DNA of 7,488 bases from an uncultured Campylobacter sp. GTDB lineage: Bacteria > Campylobacterota > Campylobacteria > Campylobacterales > Campylobacteraceae. The stretch lies in contig NZ_CALIMS010000027.1 of NCBI RefSeq assembly GCF_938045345.1, positions 1 to 7,488 of the forward strand, in the 5' to 3' direction. The translations under genes were made by a program, and so were the position numbers. Shown in pieces: positions 6,114-7,488 of the stretch; positions within the stretch are counted from its first letter, which is position 1, and every line of letters starts with the position of its first letter. The notes beneath the pieces were generated by a model. That model made no database searches. It saw only the letters and a list, made by a program, of their open reading frames with translations, and was not told the DNA's origin.

Positions 6114-6143
6114 AAAGCAGCGATAAAATTTTATCGCTGCTTT
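6114..6143. terminator. Perfect 30-bp palindrome, probable bidirectional terminator after the TRAP gene
   Basis: The arms AAAGCAGCGATAAAA and TTTTATCGCTGCTTT are exactly complementary over 15 bases with no spacer. The RNA hairpin would have the GC-rich stem GCAGCGAT/ATCGCTGC closed by AU pairs and a small loop, flanked by AAA and TTT so that it works in either direction. It lies 138 bases beyond the TRAP gene stop. The T-run is short (TTT), so efficiency is uncertain; the dyad could instead bind a protein. Confidence 0.6.
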
Positions 6144-6370
6144 AGCATTTAAGTTAAGGCGCGTAATTCGAATCACTGCGTTTAAAGCCTAGTTTAAAAG
6201 CCGCTCGGTCGCCGCCGCACAAGGCTAGAATTTTAGAAAGCTTTAAGCCTCCTCCTTTTGTCTTATTCTTTTATCTCTTATGTTATTTAATCTTGATATT
6301 TTGCCGTGCTTGCTTGCGGGTGACATTAAGCGAGAGAGAGAATTTAATCTTGCTTTTTCATTTCGCGTAG

Positions 6371-6401
6371 TTAGCGGGGGAGCTTCGGCGAAGCGTGCTA
6401 A
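6371..6401 (+). other. Two-stem hairpin, possible structured RNA element
   Basis: The outer stem TTAGC (6371-6375) pairs with GCTAA (6397-6401). The inner stem GCTTC (6382-6386) pairs with GAAGC (6390-6394) around a GGC loop, with a G-rich internal loop on the left side. A smaller dyad CGATTT-T-AAATCG follows at 6406-6418. No known RNA family is recognised. Confidence 0.3.
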
Positions 6402-6436
6402 TCTGCGATTTTAAATCGGTAACATTCATAAATTCC

Positions 6437-6460
6437 ACATTTTAAAATTTTAATGTTTTT
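6437..6460 (+). terminator. Weak AT-rich stem with T-run, possible terminator
   Basis: ACATT (6437-6441) pairs with AATGT (6452-6456) around an AT-only loop, and a run of T follows to 6460. The stem is nearly all AU, so it would be weak. It resembles a minimal intrinsic terminator on the plus strand but is 460 bases beyond the nearest plus-strand gene. Confidence 0.25.
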
Positions 6461-6764
6461 GTCTTGCCGATATCGCTTTTAAATGAAATTTGCTTCGGGG
6501 GTTTTCTTGCTAAATAAAAGCGGCAAACTTCAAATAAAATGGCAAAATTTTAAAATCTACACGCTTAAACATCACAAGTAGGGAGAATTTAAAATTTTGT
6601 CTTTCGGAGATTAAGTAAAAAGCGCGTTAGAAAAAATTTTGTAGGTCAAATTTCATTTTAAGCGATTGCAGATTTAAAGCTTGTATGCAAATACTTTTAA
6701 AGCCTGCTCTAGTTAGAATTTATCACTAGACTAGACGGGCTCAGCCTTGGAATTTCACTGCGCC

Positions 6765-6807
6765 AATTTTAAAATTTTGCGCGAGCTGGGCTTAAAATTT
6801 TAAAATT
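6765..6807. repeat. Two further AATTTTAAAATT palindromes
   Basis: Exact copies of the 12-bp unit seen between mqo and pyk occur at 6765-6776 and 6796-6807. They are 31 bp apart and separated by the GC-rich GCGCGAGCTGGGC. They show that the element is dispersed and not confined to the mqo-pyk gap. Confidence 0.6.
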
Positions 6808-6843
6808 CGATTCTACCTGTGAAAACTCTTAAATTCACGGCTT

Positions 6844-6869
6844 AGAATTTTGATGCAGAATTTTGCTGC
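6844..6869. repeat. Tandem 13-bp repeat, two copies
   Basis: AGAATTTTGATGC (6844-6856) is followed directly by AGAATTTTGCTGC (6857-6869), identical at 12 of 13 positions. No function is evident. Confidence 0.5.
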
Positions 6870-6929
6870 AACGCTACTTTTGGGCGCGCGATAAAATTAC
6901 ATGGCATGCAAAGCCGCGTAGAATATTGA

Positions 6930-6955
6930 GCTAGGCACGCTGCTGCAAGCCTAGC
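6930..6955 (-). terminator. Hairpin downstream of metK, possible terminator
   Basis: GCTAGGC (6930-6936) and GCCTAGC (6949-6955) form a perfect 7-bp stem with a 12-base loop, about 42 bases beyond the metK stop. No T-run follows on the minus strand, so this is at best a non-canonical or Rho-assisted terminator. Confidence 0.3.
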
Positions 6956-6997
6956 GAATGTCGTAAGCTAAAAAGGCGCTACTGCAAAGCGTAAATC

Positions 6998-7488
6998 CTA
7001 TTTCAAAGCTCTAAAAAGCTCCACGCCGTCAAGCTGCTCCCACGGGTATTCGTCGTTTCCGACCTGTCCGCGTGCGGCGACGTCGGCGTAGAGAAAGCTT
7101 CCTTTACCCGGGCGATCAAGGCCGAATTTATCGATGATCCAGCGCGGCGTGAGCGGGAATTTTTCAAGCACGAAAGCAGATAGCTCATCGTCGCTCGCTG
7201 CGCCTAAATTCGTCCCCATGCAATCGACGCTGACGCTGACGGGCTTTGCGACGCCGATTGCGTAGCTGAGCTGGACGATGCATTTTTTCGCAAGCCCCGC
7301 CGCGACGATGTTTTTGGCGATATAACGCGCCGCATAAAGCCCGCTGCGATCGACTTTGGTATAGTCCTTACTGCTTTGAGCGCCGCCACCTATCGGGCTG
7401 TAGCCGCCGAAGCTATCGACGATCAGTTTGCGTCCCGTTAGGCCGCTGTCGTGAAGCGAGCTGTGATTTACGTAGCGGCCGGTCGGGT
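6998..7488 (-). CDS. metK: S-adenosylmethionine synthetase, C-terminal fragment
   Basis: The minus-strand frame is open from the right edge to TAG 7000-6998, giving the last 162 residues. The enzyme makes S-adenosylmethionine from methionine and ATP in the cytoplasm and is normally essential. The fragment begins PTGRYVNHSSLHDSGLTGRK and continues with the glycine-rich signature PIGGGAQSSKDYTKVDRS, equivalent to GGGAFSxKDPTKVDRS of other MetK proteins, with its Lys and Asp retained. Then come YAARYIAKNIVAAGLA and SYAIGVAKPVSVSVD, followed by the C-terminal IDKFGLDRPGKGSFLYADVA and YPWEQLD. The form GGGAQSSKD with RYVNHSSLHDSG is the version I associate with Campylobacter. The start and N-terminal half lie outside the window. 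An internal Met at 7219-7217 (MGTNLG) is not the start. The gene converges on the TRAP binding-protein gene across a 1-kb gap. Confidence 0.96.
   Translation of the reverse strand, partial: PTGRYVNHSSLHDSGLTGRKLIVDSFGGYSPIGGGAQSSKDYTKVDRSGLYAARYIAKNIVAAGLAKKCIVQLSYAIGVAKPVSVSVDCMGTNLGAASDDELSAFVLEKFPLTPRWIIDKFGLDRPGKGSFLYADVAARGQVGNDEYPWEQLDGVELFRALK

Larger units (their letters stand above)
5977..6997. other. Gene-poor convergent intergenic region between the TRAP gene and metK
   Basis: About 1 kb in which no frame on either strand gives a convincing protein. The longest notable plus-strand frame (6280-6414, 44 codons) has no ribosome binding site and no recognisable sequence. Contents seen are a perfect 30-bp palindrome (6114-6143), a two-stem hairpin (6371-6401), an AT stem followed by a T-run (6437-6460), two AATTTTAAAATT palindromes (6765-6776 and 6796-6807), a small stem GTGAA/TTCAC (6819-6838), tandem 13-mers (6844-6869) and a 7-bp-stem hairpin near metK (6930-6955). 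A pyrimidine-rich plus-strand tract runs through about 6247-6279. I see no tRNA, tmRNA, SRP RNA or transposon ends. It could be decayed sequence or hold an unannotated small RNA. Confidence 0.6.

Noticed and set aside
6240..6262. Minus-strand AAAAGGAGGAGG resembling a strong ribosome binding site
   Set aside because: No start codon follows at proper distance, and a stop occurs within a few codons.
6280..6414. 44-codon plus-strand ORF beginning MLFNLDILPC
   Set aside because: No ribosome binding site, no recognised similarity, and its end coincides with hairpin-forming sequence; kept only as part of the gap description.
6997..7219. Independent 73-residue protein starting at MGTNLG
   Set aside because: The frame continues upstream without interruption to the window edge as MetK; the Met is internal.

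Overview
The window looks like chromosome of a Campylobacter, probably one of the higher-GC oral species such as the gracilis/showae/rectus/curvus group. The reasons are the adjacent mqo and pyk genes, an order I recall from C. jejuni (Cj0393c-Cj0392c), a MetK C-terminus of campylobacter type, a short mqo of epsilonproteobacterial type, and intergenic DNA saturated with AAATTTTAAAATTT-like words. The species is an inference; genus-level placement is fairly secure.

Layout from left to right. At 1-184, minus strand, is the N-terminus of an M20-family peptidase that runs off the left edge. A non-coding gap follows. At 463-1117, minus strand, is a two-gene, translationally overlapping pair resembling the mercury-uptake proteins MerT (inner membrane) and MerP (periplasmic metal chaperone). 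A gap at 1118-1542 holds a 55-codon ORF of unknown function and an imperfect direct repeat. Pyruvate kinase occupies 1543-3012 (minus). Between it and mqo lies an array of nine AT-rich palindromic units at near-regular 25-26 bp spacing (3083-3318). Malate:quinone oxidoreductase fills 3324-4670 (minus). Divergent from it, at 4792-5976 (plus), is a periplasmic TRAP-transporter binding protein of the TakP-like (2-oxo acid) type. About 1 kb without a convincing gene follows (5977-6997), carrying a perfect 30-bp palindrome that probably ends the TRAP gene, and several AT palindromes and hairpins. The right end (6998-7488, minus) is the C-terminal part of S-adenosylmethionine synthetase.

Functionally, the centre of the window concerns the malate/pyruvate node. 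Mqo oxidises malate at the membrane and feeds the quinone pool, pyruvate kinase makes pyruvate and ATP from PEP, and the TRAP binding protein probably captures a small 2-oxo or hydroxy acid in the periplasm. No TRAP membrane subunits (DctQ/DctM) are visible, so the binding protein is an orphan within this window. Likewise no MerA reductase or MerR regulator accompanies the MerT/MerP pair.

The most unusual non-coding structure is the palindrome array between mqo and pyk. The least explained possible coding structure is the 55-codon ORF downstream of pyk. I see no tRNA, rRNA, CRISPR array, insertion sequence or phage feature.
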